Source of the DNA: Dechloromonas sp.
GTDB taxonomy: Bacteria; Pseudomonadota; Gammaproteobacteria; Burkholderiales; Rhodocyclaceae
DNA: 64,000 nucleotides
Direction of reading: 5' to 3'
Assembly (NCBI GenBank): GCA_016791065.1
Contig: JAEUOD010000123.1
Coordinates: forward strand, 1-64,000
The notes under the pieces are model-generated. The model did not search any database and had not been told where the DNA came from. It saw only the letters and a list, made by a program, of their open reading frames with translations. Below are positions 28,854-39,578 of this stretch, piece after piece. Position 1 is the first letter of the stretch. Every line of letters starts with the position of its first letter. Position numbers and translations under genes: made by a program.

Positions 28854-30017
28854 ATGGAAACTCCCATTCGCATCGACTCCCGCTTTCCGAACATGGGGAC
28901 GACCATCTTCACCGTGATGTCCCGCCTGGCGGCCGAGTGTGGCGCAGTCAACCTGTCGCAGGGCTTTCCCGATTTCCAGGCCGAGCCGGCGCTGTTCGAC
29001 GCCATGCACCGCTACATGCTGGCCGGACGCAACCAGTACGCGCCGATGGCTGGCCTGCCGGAACTGCGCCAGGCGATCGTGGACAAGGTGGCGGCGCTCT
29101 ACGGCACGCGCTTCGATGTCGAGTCGGAGGTGACGGTGACGGCCGGGGCGACCCAGGCCATCTTCACGGCGGTTGCCGCTTTCGTCCGGCCGGGCGACGA
29201 GGTCATCGTCTTCGAGCCGGTCTACGACTCCTATGTGCCGGCGATCGAAACCGTCGGCGGGACGGCTGTCTATGCCCAGTTGCAGTTTCCCGACTATGCG
29301 CCGGACTGGGGGCAGGTGGCGCGGCTGATCACGCCGAAGACGCGCATGATTATCGTCAATTCGCCGCATAACCCGACCGGCAGCCTGCTCACTGCCGCCG
29401 ATCTCGACAAACTGGCGGATCTGGTGCGCGGCACCGACATCGTGATCCTTTCCGACGAGGTTTACGAACACATCCTCTTCGATGGCGAGCGGCACGCCAG
29501 CCTCTGCGGCCATGCCGAACTGGCGCCGCGTAGCATCGTCGTCTCCAGCTTTGGCAAGACCTATCACATCACCGGCTGGAAGATCGGTTACGTGGTCGGT
29601 CCGGCGGCGCTCATGGCCGAATTCCGCAAGGTGCACCAGTTCAACGTCTTTACCGTGCATGCGCCGTCGCAACTGGCGCTCGCCGAATACATGCAGGACG
29701 CCTCGCGCCACCTCGGGCTGGCCGCCTTCTATCAGGAAAAGCGCGATTTCTTCCGCGATCTGATGGCAACGACGCCCTTCCGGCTGTTGCCTTGCCGCGG
29801 CACCTATTTCCAGCTGGCGAGCTATGCCGGACTCTCCGATTTGCCCGATCGCGCGTTTGCCGAATGGATGACGCGGGAGGTTGGCGTCGCCGTCATTCCG
29901 GTCTCGGTGTTCTATGCCGATGGAAAGGATGATCGCGTCGTTCGCTTCTGTTTTGCCAAGCGCGAGGAAACCCTGATCGCTGCAGCAGAGCGCTTGCGCA
30001 AGGCTTTCGTGAGATAG
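28854..30017 (+). CDS. PLP-dependent aminotransferase, methionine-aminotransferase (YbdL) type
   Basis: 387 residues, fold type I. Motifs: NLSQGFPDF near the start, GATQAIFTAVAAFV, NSPHNPTGSLLT (PLP-pyridine Asn), LSDEVYEHILFDG, and the Schiff-base Lys in SSFGKTYHITGWKIGY. A conserved Arg near the C-terminus (VVRFCFAKREET) binds the carboxylate. The family includes YbdL/KAT-type enzymes that transaminate methionine, kynurenine or glutamine keto acids. It starts 124 bp from the divergent mtnA gene, consistent with a role in the last step of methionine salvage (KMTB to methionine). That assignment is context-based. Confidence 0.85.
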   Translation: METPIRIDSRFPNMGTTIFTVMSRLAAECGAVNLSQGFPDFQAEPALFDAMHRYMLAGRNQYAPMAGLPELRQAIVDKVAALYGTRFDVESEVTVTAGATQAIFTAVAAFVRPGDEVIVFEPVYDSYVPAIETVGGTAVYAQLQFPDYAPDWGQVARLITPKTRMIIVNSPHNPTGSLLTAADLDKLADLVRGTDIVILSDEVYEHILFDGERHASLCGHAELAPRSIVVSSFGKTYHITGWKIGYVVGPAALMAEFRKVHQFNVFTVHAPSQLALAEYMQDASRHLGLAAFYQEKRDFFRDLMATTPFRLLPCRGTYFQLASYAGLSDLPDRAFAEWMTREVGVAVIPVSVFYADGKDDRVVRFCFAKREETLIAAAERLRKAFVR

Positions 30018-30105
30018 TGTTAAGCACGCGTGTCCGCGCTTGACGTTGGCGTAGTGCGGCGCGAATAATCCAACGTCAAACAACACCAAACAGCGAGGTT
30101 ACAAC

Positions 30106-30531
30106 ATGGGAATGCTGCAGGAATTCAAGGAATTCGCCGTCAAGGGCAACGCAATGGATCTGGCGGTCGGCGTCATCATCGGTGGCGCGTTCGGAAAGAT
30201 CGTTGACTCCATCGTCGGCGACCTGATCATGCCCTTGGTCAGTCGTATCGTCGGCAAGCTCGACTTTTCCAACCTGTTCGTCGTGCTCGGCGACAATCCC
30301 GCCAACCTGACGGCGCTGGCGGATCTCAAGAAGGCGGGTATCCCGGTCTTCGCCTACGGCTCCTTCCTGACCATCCTCGTCAATTTCATCATCCTGGCTT
30401 TCATCATCTTCATCATGATCAAGCAGATGAACCGCCTGCGCACGCCGGAAGCGCCGCCCCCGGCCGAGGAGCCGGCGACGCCCGAAGATGTTCTGCTGCT
30501 GCGCGAAATTCGCGATTCGCTCAAGAAATAA
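30106..30531 (+). CDS. mscL: large-conductance mechanosensitive channel
   Basis: 141 residues. It has the MscL N-terminus ([41 protein letters not shown]), a periplasmic loop ([21 protein letters not shown]), and TM2 ([25 protein letters not shown]). The C-terminal helix ends [16 protein letters not shown]. It opens at high membrane tension to release solutes after hypo-osmotic shock. It is monocistronic, with its own upstream region (30018-30105) and a GC hairpin downstream. Confidence 0.97.
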   Translation: MGMLQEFKEFAVKGNAMDLAVGVIIGGAFGKIVDSIVGDLIMPLVSRIVGKLDFSNLFVVLGDNPANLTALADLKKAGIPVFAYGSFLTILVNFIILAFIIFIMIKQMNRLRTPEAPPPAEEPATPEDVLLLREIRDSLKK

Positions 30532-30543
30532 GCGCGTTGTCGC

Positions 30544-30567
30544 GGAGCCGGGCGGGGGCTCGGCTCC
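30544..30567. terminator. hairpin after mscL
   Basis: GGAGCCG (30544-30550) pairs with CGGCTCC (30561-30567) around a GC-rich loop, followed by a weak TATTT. It lies between the convergent mscL and glnE genes and could act on mscL. Confidence 0.4.
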
Positions 30568-30611
30568 GGTATTTCAGCTACCCGGCTTGACCAATGCCCG
30601 GGGGGCGGTGT

Positions 30612-33320
30612 TCAGTTTTTAAGGACGGCGTCCCAAAGTTGCCTTACGGCGACGATGTGTTTTTCGACTTCCTCGCGCAGGATGGGTGCCTTGGGCGTGG
30701 ATGACAGGCGCTTGGCATGCTGCAGGCGGCGATATTCGCGGTAGGCGTTGCCGGCTGCCGCTGCCTGCGTTGGGTCGATCAGTCCCAGTTCGCCCGCCAT
30801 GCGAAGCAGGGCGATATTGCCCAGATTGCCGGTCAGCTCCGGGTGGCGGCAGGCATGGCCGAGTACCAGATACTGGACGATGAACTCGACATCGATGATG
30901 CCGCCCCAGTCGTGCTTGAGCTTGAAATGGGTCTCGTCGTTCAGGGCGTGCGCATCGATCATCTTCTGACGCATGGCGACGACCTCCTCGCGCAGCTTGG
31001 CGAGGTCGCGCGGCTGGCGCAGGATTTCGCAGCGGATTTCCTCGAAGCGCGCACCGACGGCCGGGTCGCCGGCGCAGAAGCGGGCACGGGTCAGGGCCTG
31101 GTGTTCCCAGACCCAGGCATTCTTGAGCTGGTACTCGCGGAAGGCATCCACTGAAACGACGAGCAGCCCGGAATCGCCATTCGGGCGCAGGCGCAGGTCG
31201 GTTTCGAACAGCATGCCGGCCGGGGTCTGGCTCGATAGCCAGGTGTTGAGGCGCTGGCCGAGCCGGGTGTAGTTTTCGGGCGCTTCCTGGTCATCGTCGT
31301 CGAACAGGTACACCAGGTCGAGGTCGGAGGCGTAGCCCAGCTCCTTGCCCCCCATCTTGCCGTAGCCGATGACGGCGAATTTCGGCTTCTCGCAATGCCG
31401 TTTCTTGATCGTGCCCCAGCAAAGCGGCAGGGTCTCCTGCACGATGGTGTCGGCCAGTTCGGTGAGGTGGTCGGAGAGACGTTCGATGGTCTGCAGGCCG
31501 GAAAGGTCCTGGGCGAGCAGGCGGAAAACCTGGCCATGGTGCATTTCGCGCAGGATGTCCATCTCGCGCTCGGTGTCGCCGACGTGGTCGGCCAGGTTGC
31601 GCCGCAGATTTTCTCGGAAGCCGGCCCAGTCGGTCGCGATCTCGTAGAGACGCGGGTCGAGCAGTTCATCGAGGAGCAGCGGGTAGCGGTTGAGGTAGTC
31701 GGCTGCCCAGTGCGAGGCACAGACCATGTCGGCAACGCGGCGCAAGGCCATCGGGTACTGCTGCAGCAGGGCCAGGTAGGAACCGCGGCGGGCGATGTTT
31801 TCCAGGAAGCCGAGGCCGCGCACCAGGGTCGTGTCGGGGTCACCCGTGGCGCCAGCCGCTTCGATCAGGCGCGGGCCGACCGCGTCGAGGCGCGAGCGGT
31901 TGGTGCTCGGCAATTGCAGGTACCGGTTCGAGGCGCGCAGGTCGGCGAGGCGCGAGATGGCCTCCTTGGGCTGGCGAAAGCCCAGGTTGCCGAAGGCCTC
32001 GATCGCCGTGTCCTCGTCGAGCTGTCCCATCCAGAGGCCGGTCAGCGGGTGTTCGCCGGCCTCGGGGTCGGAGAATATTTCTTCGAAATGGCGAGCGACT
32101 TTCTCGCGATGCCCGTCGAGTACGGCGAGCATCGCCGGCCAGTCGGCGAAATCCATGCTGCGGGCGACGCTGGCCCGGCCGGCATCATCCTCGGGCAGCA
32201 TGTGCGTCTGCTTGTCTTCGACATACTGCAAACGGTGCTCCAGGCGGCGCAGGAAGACATAGGCTTCGCGCAGCTCCTGCTCGGTTTCTGCCGGGATCAA
32301 CTGGCGTTCGACCAGCAACTTGAGGACCGAGAGGGTCGGGCGGATCTGCAGCGACGGATCGCGGCCGCCGCGGATCAACTGGAAGACCTGGGCCATGAAT
32401 TCGATTTCGCGGATGCCACCGGGACCGAGCTTGACGTGGTCGGCCATGTCCTTGCGCGCCACCTCGCGGCGAATCTGGGCATGCAGGTCGCGCATCGCGT
32501 TGATGGCGCCGAAATCGAGATACTTGCGGAAGACGAAGGGCCGGGAAATCCGCCGCAGGGCGGCCATCCACTCGCCGAGCGCGGCACCGTCGGCATTCGG
32601 GCCGGCATTCATGACGCGCGACTTGATCCAGGCGTAGCGTTCCCATTCGCGGCCCTGGGTGATGAAGTAGTTCTCCAGGGCATCGAGCGAGCAGACCAGC
32701 GGCCCGGAGTCGCCGTTCGGGCGCAGCCGCATGTCGACGCGGAAGACCTGGCCGTCTGCGGTGAGGTCGCCGAGGGCCGAAATCACGCGCTTGCCGAGGC
32801 GGGTGAAGAAGTCGTAGTTCTCGATGCTCTTATTGCCGTCGGTGTCGCCTTCTTCCGGATAGACGAAGATGTAATCGACGTCCGAAGAGACATTGAGTTC
32901 GCGGCCGCCGAGCTTGCCCATGCCGATGATCAGCAGGCGTTGCGGCTGGCCGTTGCGGTCGAGCGGCTCGCCGTAGGTGGCTACCAGTTGGCGGTGGTAG
33001 TGGTCGAGCGCGAAGTTGGTCGTCACGTCGGCAAGCAGGGTCATGCTCTCGACGACTTCGGCGAGTGGCGCCAGGCCGCACAGGTCGCGCAGGGCGATAT
33101 GGGCCATTGCCCGCTGGCGCAGGCGGCGCAGGGCCGACTTGACCGCATCGTCATCGGTGAAATCCCGTTTCAGCGGCGCCAGCAGCAGGTCTTCGGAGAG
33201 GGGTTGCTGCCAGGTGGCAAGGAGTTCGGGGATCAGCCCGGGATGCGCCTGCAACAGGTTGCTCAGGTAGCGGCTATGGGCGAGGGCGGGCTGCCAGCGC
33301 GGGTCGAGTGTGGTGTCCAT
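30612..33320 (-). CDS. glnE: bifunctional glutamine synthetase adenylyltransferase/adenylyl-removing enzyme
   Basis: 902 residues, typical for GlnE. The N-terminal deadenylylase half has MGKLGGRELNVSSDVDYIFVY (Asp pair near residue 143). The C-terminal adenylylase half has the matching YGKMGGKELGYASDLDLVYLF (near residue 660). Each is followed by a GlnD-like helical domain with LRLRPNGDSG, seen twice. It adjusts glutamine synthetase to nitrogen status under PII control. It is transcribed away from the yhdP-like gene, with an 89-bp gap that must hold both promoters. Confidence 0.96.
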   Translation of the reverse strand: MDTTLDPRWQPALAHSRYLSNLLQAHPGLIPELLATWQQPLSEDLLLAPLKRDFTDDDAVKSALRRLRQRAMAHIALRDLCGLAPLAEVVESMTLLADVTTNFALDHYHRQLVATYGEPLDRNGQPQRLLIIGMGKLGGRELNVSSDVDYIFVYPEEGDTDGNKSIENYDFFTRLGKRVISALGDLTADGQVFRVDMRLRPNGDSGPLVCSLDALENYFITQGREWERYAWIKSRVMNAGPNADGAALGEWMAALRRISRPFVFRKYLDFGAINAMRDLHAQIRREVARKDMADHVKLGPGGIREIEFMAQVFQLIRGGRDPSLQIRPTLSVLKLLVERQLIPAETEQELREAYVFLRRLEHRLQYVEDKQTHMLPEDDAGRASVARSMDFADWPAMLAVLDGHREKVARHFEEIFSDPEAGEHPLTGLWMGQLDEDTAIEAFGNLGFRQPKEAISRLADLRASNRYLQLPSTNRSRLDAVGPRLIEAAGATGDPDTTLVRGLGFLENIARRGSYLALLQQYPMALRRVADMVCASHWAADYLNRYPLLLDELLDPRLYEIATDWAGFRENLRRNLADHVGDTEREMDILREMHHGQVFRLLAQDLSGLQTIERLSDHLTELADTIVQETLPLCWGTIKKRHCEKPKFAVIGYGKMGGKELGYASDLDLVYLFDDDDQEAPENYTRLGQRLNTWLSSQTPAGMLFETDLRLRPNGDSGLLVVSVDAFREYQLKNAWVWEHQALTRARFCAGDPAVGARFEEIRCEILRQPRDLAKLREEVVAMRQKMIDAHALNDETHFKLKHDWGGIIDVEFIVQYLVLGHACRHPELTGNLGNIALLRMAGELGLIDPTQAAAAGNAYREYRRLQHAKRLSSTPKAPILREEVEKHIVAVRQLWDAVLKN

Positions 33321-33409
33321 GTTTGCGCAATCGGCGTATTTGCCGAACAGGATAGAATGGCGGTTTCGGTGAATTTCGATTGTAGTGATCTATTCGTCCC
33401 CTAGGCAAA

Positions 33410-36400
33410 GTGGTTTTGCCGGTGACTGAGCCGTCGGCGACGGCCGGCGTCCGTCATGCACTCTACTACCGGCTGCACTGGCTGTGGCCGATTCTCGCGC
33501 GACCAGCGGTGCGGCGCGGATTGCGCCTGCTTGGCTGGGCATCGTTCGCCGGCTGGCTGCTATTCGCCTTGCTCATCCTCGTCCTGCGCTATGGCGTACT
33601 GCCGCGGGTGGCCGACTACCAGGCCGAGATCGAGCAGGCTGCGACGCGCGCTATCGGGCAGCCGGTCAGGATCGGGCGCATCGAAGCCCGTTGGCTGGGG
33701 CTCAACCCCGATCTCGTCCTCGACGATGTCCAGGTGCTCGATGCCCAAGGCGGGGCAGCTTTTTCCCTGAGCCGCGTCGAGAGCGTGCTTTCCTGGCACA
33801 CCCTCTGGCGCTTGCGTCCAACCCTGGCCCTGCTTGCCTTCGAGCGGCCGGTGCTGCATGTTCGTCGCGATACCAGCGGCCGGATCACGGTGGCCGGCAT
33901 GGCCACCGAAGGCGAGAGCGACCCCGCCTTCGCCGAATGGGTTTTGGAGCAGAAGCGCATCCGCATCCGGGATGCCACCATCGTCTGGGAAGATCGATTG
34001 CGCCAGGCACCGCCGCTGGTGCTCGAGGATCTCCAGTTCGGGCTTGATAACAGCGGACGTCGTCACCGCTTCGGCATCTCCGCCGCGCCGCCGGCCGAAC
34101 TGGCCGCCCGCCTCGATATCCGCGGCGAGGTCCGGGGGGAACTCGGCGAAGCCCTCGAACATCTGGCCGGCAAGGTCTTTGTCCAGCTCGATTACGCCGA
34201 TCTCTCCGGCTGGCGGGCCTGGGTCGATTATCCGGTCGACCTGCCGCACGGCCGTGGCGCGCTGCGGATCTGGGGGGATTTCGAGGACGGCGGCGGCAAG
34301 GTTACGACCGATGTGGCGCTGGAGGAATTACGCCTGCGTCTCGGCAGCAAATTGCCGGAGCTCGACCTGGCCAGCCTGCGGGGGCGGATTGAAGGCGGCT
34401 ATCAGCGTGGCGAATGGTCGCTGGCCGGGCGCAAGCTGGAATTGTTGACCCATCAGGGCATCCGCGTTGCCCCCACCGATTTTGCCGTAACCTGGCGCGA
34501 GAGCCCGCAGAGCGGCGAGATTAGCGGTACTGCCAGTGCGAGTTTTCTCGATCTGGCCACGCTCGGCAGCCTGGCTGCCTTCATGCCGCTCGATGCCGAA
34601 AGCCGGGCACTCCTGCAGCGGCACCGGCCGCAGGGCCAGGTGGCAGAGTTGCGTGCGAGCTGGGCATTCAAACAGGACAAGTTGTTGCGCTATGGGCTGA
34701 AGGCCGGGTTCTCCCGTCTTGGCATGGAGCCCGGCGGCTATTTTCCAGGAGCCGAGGGGCTTTCGGGCAAGGTCGAGTTGAGCGAAAAGGGTGGTGAACT
34801 GACGCTCGACAGTGCACAGGCCAGCCTGTCGTTGCCGGCGGTGTTTCCCGAGCCCGATATTGCGCTCGATAGCCTGAAGGCAAAGGCGAGCTGGAAGCGC
34901 ACCGATCAGGCGATCGAGGTCAGCCTCGACAAGGTCGCGTTTGCCGGCCCCGATGCCGCCGGCTCGGCGCGCGGCAGCTATCGCTTTACTGGCGAAGGGC
35001 CCGGCTGGATCGACCTGACCGCCGACATCGAGCGCGGCGAGGGGCGGGCGGTCTGGCGCTTCATGCCGCATGCCGTCAATGCCGATGCGCGCAATTGGAT
35101 ACGCCGGGGAATCGTTGCCGGTCGCGGTTACGATGGCCACCTGATTCTCAAGGGCGATCTCTCGGAATTCCCGTTCCGCGATGGCAAGGGGGGACAGTTC
35201 ATCGTGACCGCCAAAGCTACCGGCGCCAAGGTCGACTACGCTGCAGGCTGGCCGGTGATCGACAATATCGATGCCGACATGACTTTCGGCGTCGGCATGA
35301 AAATCGCGGCCAGCAAAGGGAGCATTCTGGGCGCCCAGCTTTCTGGCGTGACCGTCGAAATTCCGGATTTCGAATCGCATGAGGAATTACTGCTGGTGCG
35401 AGGCGTCGCGCAGGGACCGACCATGGAATTCCTGCGTTTCATCGACCGGAGCCCGGTGGGTGACAGCATCGACCGCTTCACCGAAGGCATGAAGGCGAGC
35501 GGCAACGGCCGGCTTGATCTCGAAATCGATCTGCCTCTGCGCCACGTTCAGGATGCCAAGGTGCGTGGCGACTATCGCTTCGTCAACAACCAGTTGCAGC
35601 CGCTGCCGGCACTGCCGCCGCTGAGCCAGGTCAATGGCCGGCTGGCGATTACCGAAAGCAGCGTTGCAGCGCAGGATTTGACCGGTAAGGTGTTCGGCGG
35701 ACCGCTCAAGGTCTCGGTCCGCAGCGCCGGCGACAAGGTCAGCGTGCAGGCTGGTGGAACGGCCAATATCGCCGAGGTGAGCAGCCACTTCGGTTGGCCC
35801 CTGCTCAATCACCTGAGCGGCAGTGCGGCCTGGAGGGCTGATATCGGCATTCGCAAGCGCAACGCCGAGGTCTTGATCCAGTCCGATCTGCTGGGAGTCA
35901 GTTCGCCGCTGCCCGAACCGCTCAACAAGGCGGCGACGACGCCGCTGCCGCTGCGTATCGAGCGGACGTCGCCGGACCCGACGCGCGAGCAGTATCGGAT
36001 CAGCCTCGGCAAGATCGGCCAGGGTGTGATCATCAGCCGGCAGGATCAATGGGAACGGGGCGTCTTCGCGGTCGGCGAAGCCGAGGCGCGCCTGCCCGAC
36101 AAGGGGTTGGCGATCCGCGTTGCGGCCCCGCGAATCGATGCCGACGCCTGGCGCAACTATCTGCCGGATGGTGCGACGAACGGCGATGGCGCGACCGGTG
36201 GGGGGCTGGCGCTCACCCAGGTGGCGCTGAAAACGCCGGTATTCCGTTTGATGGAGCGCGACTACAACCAGGTCGACATCAACCTGCGGCCGCGCGATAA
36301 CGGCTGGCAGATCGGTCTCAACTCGCGCGAGGCCCTGGGCGACATTTTCTGGCGAAGCAGTGGCGAGGGCTGGGTCGAGGGTAATTTCAAGCGTCTCGTC

Positions 36401-37291
36401 ATCCGTCCTGGCGACGAAGTGAGCTCCGGTCGCTCGAGTGCGATCAATTCGCTGCCCGGCATGAGCCTGGTGGTGGATGATTTCCGCATCGACAACAAGG
36501 TGCTTGGCCGCCTCGATCTCAAGGCTCGCAATGAAAAGGGCGCCTGGCGGCTGGACAACCTCAGCCTGCAGAATCCCGACGGCAGCCTCAAGGGCAAGGC
36601 GACCTGGCTCAACGTCGGCAAGCACCAGACCAGGCTGGATTTCGAATTGAATGCCAACGATATCGGCAAGCTTCTGGCGCGTCTTGGCTACGTCGATGCG
36701 GTGCGTCGCGGTACGGCGAAAATGAGCGGGGAATTGCAGTGGAGCGGGCCGCTGACCGGCATCGACTATCCCTCGCTGAGCGGGAATATGACGGTCGGCG
36801 CCGAGAAGGGCCAGTTCAACAAGCTAGAGCCCGGTGTCGGCAAACTGCTTGGGTTGATTTCGCTGCAATCGCTGCCGCGCCGGCTGACCCTCGATTTTCG
36901 CGATATCTTCAGCGATGGCCTGGCTTTCGATCGCATCGACGGCAAGCTGAACGTCCGCCAGGGCGTCATGCGGACCATCGAACCGCTGAGCATCCGGGGG
37001 CCGGCCGCTCAGATCGAAATCCAGGGCGAGACCGATCTGCGGGCCGAAACCCAGGACATGCAGGTCGTCGTCCGGCCGGAAATCGGCAACGTCGCGGCCG
37101 TCGGTGTCGCCCTGATCAATCCCGTGGTCGGCGCGGCGACGCTGCTCGCCAATACCGTCATGCAAAATCCGCTCAATCGCCTTTTCGCCTACCGCTATCA
37201 TGTCACCGGGACCTGGGCCGATCCGCTGGTGGATGCGGCGGGACAGACCGAAGAGCGCAAGCCAACCGTGCCCGAAGGAGCCAAGCCGTGA
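33410..37291 (+). CDS. YhdP-family AsmA-like envelope protein (TIGR02099)
   Basis: 1293 residues from a GTG start. One N-terminal TM (about 42-65, LLGWASFAGWLLFALLILVLRYG) anchors a very long periplasmic domain. DUF3971 repeats and an AsmA-like C-terminal part follow (KGQFNKLEPGVGKLLGLISLQ, VALINPVVGAATLLANTVMQNPLNRLFAYRYHVTGTWADP). YhdP proteins are long grooved lipid-transport bridges between inner and outer membranes. The GTGA overlap couples it to the downstream amidase gene, and TldD follows, an arrangement (yhdP-nit-tldD) widespread in proteobacteria. The exact GTG is uncertain. Confidence 0.9.
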   Translation: MVLPVTEPSATAGVRHALYYRLHWLWPILARPAVRRGLRLLGWASFAGWLLFALLILVLRYGVLPRVADYQAEIEQAATRAIGQPVRIGRIEARWLGLNPDLVLDDVQVLDAQGGAAFSLSRVESVLSWHTLWRLRPTLALLAFERPVLHVRRDTSGRITVAGMATEGESDPAFAEWVLEQKRIRIRDATIVWEDRLRQAPPLVLEDLQFGLDNSGRRHRFGISAAPPAELAARLDIRGEVRGELGEALEHLAGKVFVQLDYADLSGWRAWVDYPVDLPHGRGALRIWGDFEDGGGKVTTDVALEELRLRLGSKLPELDLASLRGRIEGGYQRGEWSLAGRKLELLTHQGIRVAPTDFAVTWRESPQSGEISGTASASFLDLATLGSLAAFMPLDAESRALLQRHRPQGQVAELRASWAFKQDKLLRYGLKAGFSRLGMEPGGYFPGAEGLSGKVELSEKGGELTLDSAQASLSLPAVFPEPDIALDSLKAKASWKRTDQAIEVSLDKVAFAGPDAAGSARGSYRFTGEGPGWIDLTADIERGEGRAVWRFMPHAVNADARNWIRRGIVAGRGYDGHLILKGDLSEFPFRDGKGGQFIVTAKATGAKVDYAAGWPVIDNIDADMTFGVGMKIAASKGSILGAQLSGVTVEIPDFESHEELLLVRGVAQGPTMEFLRFIDRSPVGDSIDRFTEGMKASGNGRLDLEIDLPLRHVQDAKVRGDYRFVNNQLQPLPALPPLSQVNGRLAITESSVAAQDLTGKVFGGPLKVSVRSAGDKVSVQAGGTANIAEVSSHFGWPLLNHLSGSAAWRADIGIRKRNAEVLIQSDLLGVSSPLPEPLNKAATTPLPLRIERTSPDPTREQYRISLGKIGQGVIISRQDQWERGVFAVGEAEARLPDKGLAIRVAAPRIDADAWRNYLPDGATNGDGATGGGLALTQVALKTPVFRLMERDYNQVDINLRPRDNGWQIGLNSREALGDIFWRSSGEGWVEGNFKRLVIRPGDEVSSGRSSAINSLPGMSLVVDDFRIDNKVLGRLDLKARNEKGAWRLDNLSLQNPDGSLKGKATWLNVGKHQTRLDFELNANDIGKLLARLGYVDAVRRGTAKMSGELQWSGPLTGIDYPSLSGNMTVGAEKGQFNKLEPGVGKLLGLISLQSLPRRLTLDFRDIFSDGLAFDRIDGKLNVRQGVMRTIEPLSIRGPAAQIEIQGETDLRAETQDMQVVVRPEIGNVAAVGVALINPVVGAATLLANTVMQNPLNRLFAYRYHVTGTWADPLVDAAGQTEERKPTVPEGAKP

Positions 37292-38097
37292 GCAAGCAGA
37301 ACTGCCGCATCGCCGCCCTGCAGATGGTGTCAGGTCCGCGCGTCGCCGACAATCTGGCGACTGCCGCCCGGCTGGTCGAGGAGGCTGTGGCCCAGGGGGC
37401 GCAACTGCTGGCCCTGCCCGAGTATTTTCCGATCATCGGTGCCGCCGATGCCGACCGGGTGCGGGCACGCGAGGAATTCGGCCGCGGCCCAATCCAGGAC
37501 TGGCTGGCCGAAACGGCCCGCCGCCATGGCATCTGGCTGTTCGCCGGTTCGATTCCGTTGGCCGCCAGCGTGCCGGACAAGATGCGCAACAGCAGTTTGG
37601 CCTACAACCCGGCCGGCGAGTGCGTTGCGCGCTACGACAAGATTCACCTCTTCGGCTTCCGGAAAGGCGACGAGTCCTACGACGAAGCCGCCTTCATCGA
37701 GGCCGGCGAGCATCCGGTGGCCGTCGACACGCCGTTCGGGCGCGTCGCGCTGTCGATCTGCTACGACCTGCGTTTCCCGGAGTTGTACCGCAGCCTGGGG
37801 GCGGTCGACCTGATCCTGATGCCGGCCGCCTTCACCGACACCACGGGCCGGGCGCACTGGGAGATCCTGCTGCGCGCCCGGGCCATCGAGAACCAATGCT
37901 ACCTGCTCGCGGTCGGACAGGGCGGGCGCCATGAAAATGACCGGATGACCCACGGTAACAGCATGGTCGTCGATCCCTGGGGCGAGATTCTCGACCGCAA
38001 ACTGAAATGGCCGGGCGTCGTCATCGCCGATCTCGACCATGCCCGTATCGCCGAAATTCGCGAGAGCCTGCCGGCTCTTGCCCACCGAAAACTTTGA
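37288..38097 (+). CDS. Nit-type carbon-nitrogen hydrolase, probable deaminated-glutathione amidase
   Basis: 269 residues from a GTG overlapping the yhdP stop. The nitrilase-superfamily triad is visible: E45 (LALPEYF), K118 (RYDKIHLF) and C158 ([13 protein letters not shown]). [12 protein letters not shown] and the C-terminal [14 protein letters not shown] match the Nit1/YbeM group that hydrolyses the repair substrate deaminated glutathione. It lies between yhdP and tldD in a compact operon. A longer frame reaching back into yhdP (36739) is rejected because it is antiphase coding there. Confidence 0.88.
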   Translation: MSKQNCRIAALQMVSGPRVADNLATAARLVEEAVAQGAQLLALPEYFPIIGAADADRVRAREEFGRGPIQDWLAETARRHGIWLFAGSIPLAASVPDKMRNSSLAYNPAGECVARYDKIHLFGFRKGDESYDEAAFIEAGEHPVAVDTPFGRVALSICYDLRFPELYRSLGAVDLILMPAAFTDTTGRAHWEILLRARAIENQCYLLAVGQGGRHENDRMTHGNSMVVDPWGEILDRKLKWPGVVIADLDHARIAEIRESLPALAHRKL

Positions 38098-38107
38098 TGG
38101 AGCTTCA

Positions 38108-39553
38108 ATGAACCCAAACAGCGCCCTGGCGCAAGCCGAATCCCTGCTGCTCGCACCGTTCTCGCTGGGCGAAGGTGACCTGACCCGGACGTTCGGTCAG
38201 ATCCTCACCCATCAGGTCGACTATGCCGACCTCTATTTCCAGTATTCGCGCTCCGAGGCCTGGAGCCTGGACGAAGGCATCGTCAAGTCGGGTAGCTTCA
38301 ATATCGATCAAGGCGTCGGCGTGCGCGCCATTTCCGGTGAAAAGACGGCCTTTGCCTACTCCGACGACATCAGTGCGCGGGCGCTTGGCGATGCGGCGAC
38401 GGCAGTGCGCGCCATTGCCGCCGCCGGCCAGTCCGGCAAGCTGCCGGCCTTGAAGCACGGGGCGGCGGCGCGCCAGCTTTACGTGCCGCATGACCCGATC
38501 GCCTCGCTGCCTGCCAAGGCCAAGGTGAAGCTCCTGGAGCGCCTCGAAGGATTTGCCAGGGCACTCGATCCGCGCGTCCTGCAAGTCATGGCCTCCCTGG
38601 CCGGCGAGTACGAGGTGATCCTCGTTGCCGGTTCGGATGGTCGTCTGGCGGCGGATATCCGGCCGCTGGTGCGTTGCTCCATCTCGGTCATCGTCGAGGA
38701 AAATGGCAAGCGCGAGCAGGGTGGCGCGGGTGGTGGCGGCCGTTTCGATTTCGCCTATTTCACCGACGAGGTGTTGCAGCGTTACGCCCGCGAGGCGGTG
38801 CATCAGGCGATCACCAATCTCGGTGCCGAGCCGGCGCCGGCCGGCCAGATGACGGTCGTCCTCGGCTCCGGTTGGCCCGGCATCCTGCTCCATGAGGCGG
38901 TGGGTCATGGCCTGGAGGGCGATTTCAATCGCAAGGGCAGTTCGGCCTTCTCGGGCCGCGTCGGCCAGCGCGTCGCCGCCAAGGGGGTCACCGTGATCGA
39001 CGACGGCACCATCGCTGATCGTCGCGGTTCGCTGAATATCGACGACGAGGGCAACACCACGCAGCGTACCGTGCTGATCGAGGACGGCATTCTCAAGGGC
39101 TACATGCAGGACAGCCTGAACGCCCGCCTGATGGGCGTTGCGCCGACCGGCAACGGCCGCCGCGAATCCTTTGCCCACCTGCCGCTGCCGCGCATGACCA
39201 ACACCATGATGCTGGCCGGCGAGCACGATCCGCAGGAAATCATCAACTCGGTCAAGAAGGGCATCTATGCCGCCAACTTCGGCGGCGGCCAGGTCGACAT
39301 CACGAGCGGCAAGTTCGTCTTCTCGATGAGCGAGGCCTACCTGATCGAGGACGGCAAGGTGACGCGGCCGATCAAGGGGGCGACGCTGATCGGCAACGGG
39401 CCGGATGCGATGACCCGCATTTCGATGATCGGCAACGACCTGCGGCTCGACCCCGGCGTCGGCACCTGCGGCAAGGATGGCCAGAGCGTGCCGGTCGGCG
39501 TCGGCCAGCCAACCTTGCGAATCGATGGACTGACGGTGGGTGGAACGGCATAA
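38108..39553 (+). CDS. tldD: metalloprotease TldD
   Basis: 481 residues. The zinc-protease motif [11 protein letters not shown] begins at about H262 (HExxxH). The flanking GSGWPGILL and [23 protein letters not shown], the C-terminal [27 protein letters not shown] and the [21 protein letters not shown] are TldD hallmarks. With TldE/PmbA it trims peptides such as microcins, antitoxins and RiPPs. The partner is not in the window. GGAG precedes the ATG at 38108, ten bases after the amidase stop. Confidence 0.95.
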   Translation: MNPNSALAQAESLLLAPFSLGEGDLTRTFGQILTHQVDYADLYFQYSRSEAWSLDEGIVKSGSFNIDQGVGVRAISGEKTAFAYSDDISARALGDAATAVRAIAAAGQSGKLPALKHGAAARQLYVPHDPIASLPAKAKVKLLERLEGFARALDPRVLQVMASLAGEYEVILVAGSDGRLAADIRPLVRCSISVIVEENGKREQGGAGGGGRFDFAYFTDEVLQRYAREAVHQAITNLGAEPAPAGQMTVVLGSGWPGILLHEAVGHGLEGDFNRKGSSAFSGRVGQRVAAKGVTVIDDGTIADRRGSLNIDDEGNTTQRTVLIEDGILKGYMQDSLNARLMGVAPTGNGRRESFAHLPLPRMTNTMMLAGEHDPQEIINSVKKGIYAANFGGGQVDITSGKFVFSMSEAYLIEDGKVTRPIKGATLIGNGPDAMTRISMIGNDLRLDPGVGTCGKDGQSVPVGVGQPTLRIDGLTVGGTA

Positions 39554-39578
39554 TGCAATGATCTTTTCAAGAGATTTC

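Noticed and set aside
28731..30089. N-terminal extension of mtnA
   Set aside because: It is antisense to the aminotransferase gene and unrelated to MtnA.
31395..33404. 669-residue open frame on the plus strand
   Set aside because: Antisense shadow of glnE, which has clear motifs on the other strand.
36739..37287. N-terminal extension of the Nit-type amidase
   Set aside because: Lies in another frame of yhdP. The GTG at 37288 overlaps the yhdP stop and gives the family's normal start.
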